7,273 nt of DNA from assembly GCA_018816485.1 (NCBI GenBank), contig JAHIVL010000092.1, positions 1-7,273 on the forward strand. The letters are read 5' to 3'. The notes under the pieces were generated by a model. The model was given only the letters and a program-made list of their open reading frames with translations. It searched no databases and was not told the DNA's origin. This document shows positions 7,137 through 7,273 of the stretch, piece by piece. The number at the start of each line of letters is the position of its first letter. The stretch's first letter is position 1. The position numbers and the translations under genes were made by a program. This DNA comes from Patescibacteria group bacterium (lineage in GTDB: Bacteria > Patescibacteriota > Microgenomatia > UBA1400 > PJMF01).

Positions 7137-7210
7137 TGGACCTGAGGGGATTCGAACCCCTGACCTTCTGTATGCCATACAGACACGCTAACCAACTGCG
7201 CCACAGGCCC
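7137..7210 (-). tRNA. tRNA-Ala (anticodon GGC)
   Basis: A 74-nt complete cloverleaf on the minus strand. The acceptor stem GGGCCTG/CAGGTCC contains the G3-U70 wobble pair that is the main alanine identity element, with discriminator A73. The D-stem is GCGC/GCGT. The anticodon stem TCTGT/ACAGA closes the loop ATGGCAT, giving anticodon GGC (7174-7176), which reads GCC and GCU. The T-arm is AGGGG/CCCCT with loop TTCGAAT. CCA is not encoded (the next bases are CAA), so it must be added after transcription. An apparent protein-coding frame through this gene (starting at 7178) is an artefact. Confidence 0.97.
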
Positions 7211-7226
7211 TTTTGATATAAAAAAT

Positions 7227-7232
7227 ATTATA
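7227..7232 (-). promoter_or_regulatory. -10 element of the tRNA-Ala promoter
   Basis: A perfect TATAAT on the minus strand ends 16 bases before the tRNA 5' end at 7210, which would give a 5' leader of about 10 nt. The -35 region at 17-bp spacing (7250-7255, AAGATT) is a poor match. A 10-bp palindrome TGCAATTGCA (7235-7244) lies in the spacer. Confidence 0.5.
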
Positions 7233-7250
7233 ACTGCAATTGCAAAATAA

Positions 7251-7272
7251 ATCTTTACTTATTCGTAAAGAT
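7251..7272 (-). terminator. Possible terminator of an upstream minus-strand unit
   Basis: A perfect 8-bp inverted repeat (7251-7258 with 7265-7272) has a 6-nt loop, and on the minus strand it is followed by TTATTTT. The stem is AT-rich and short, and the gene it would serve lies beyond the window edge. If real, it separates tRNA-Ala from the preceding unit, in line with tRNA-Ala having its own promoter. Confidence 0.35.
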
Positions 7273-7273
7273 C

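Noticed and set aside
6906..7178. A 90-codon minus-strand frame that starts inside tRNA-Ala
   Set aside because: Its first residues are translated from the 3' half of the tRNA, and the rest runs through the terminator hairpin and tRNA-like remnants. It resembles no protein family.

Overview
The window is AT-rich bacterial DNA using the standard code: about 1,900 codons of gyrB, the pyrophosphatase gene and gyrA run without an in-frame TGA. The genes have almost no Shine-Dalgarno signals, are packed tightly, and encode gyrase subunits with lineage-like insertions. This best fits a Candidate Phyla Radiation (Patescibacteria) genome, but the sequence alone does not fix the lineage and this placement is inference.

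Layout. Bases 1-253 are the 3' end of a plus-strand gene that looks like a clamp-loader (DNA polymerase III delta') subunit. Bases 254-577 are a very AT-rich gap with short repeats, small inverted repeats and two candidate promoters for gyrB, one of which would give a leaderless mRNA. Bases 578-6390 are a three-gene plus-strand operon: gyrB, a Mn-dependent family II inorganic pyrophosphatase (ppaC type), and gyrA, with gaps of 16 and 34 nt. Gyrase needs both subunits as an A2B2 complex to supercoil DNA. The pyrophosphatase between them removes the PPi released by DNA and RNA polymerases, so the cluster has a replication theme, perhaps including the upstream clamp-loader gene.

A minus-strand alpha/beta-hydrolase fragment (6392-6895) converges on gyrA with one base between the stop codons. 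It keeps the catalytic Asp and His region but lacks the nucleophile half. Upstream of it (6896-7136) is a degenerate stretch with a copy of the 3' end of a tRNA and a second, weaker T-arm-like sequence. An intact minus-strand tRNA-Ala(GGC) lies at 7137-7210, followed at once by a strong terminator hairpin. Its promoter and a possible terminator of the preceding transcription unit occupy the right edge.

No CRISPR array, transposase, phage gene or clear novel defence system is visible. The most notable points are the pyrophosphatase inside the gyrase operon, natural changes at both quinolone-anchoring residues of GyrA, the predicted leaderless gyrB transcript, and the scar-like tRNA repeats beside a truncated gene.
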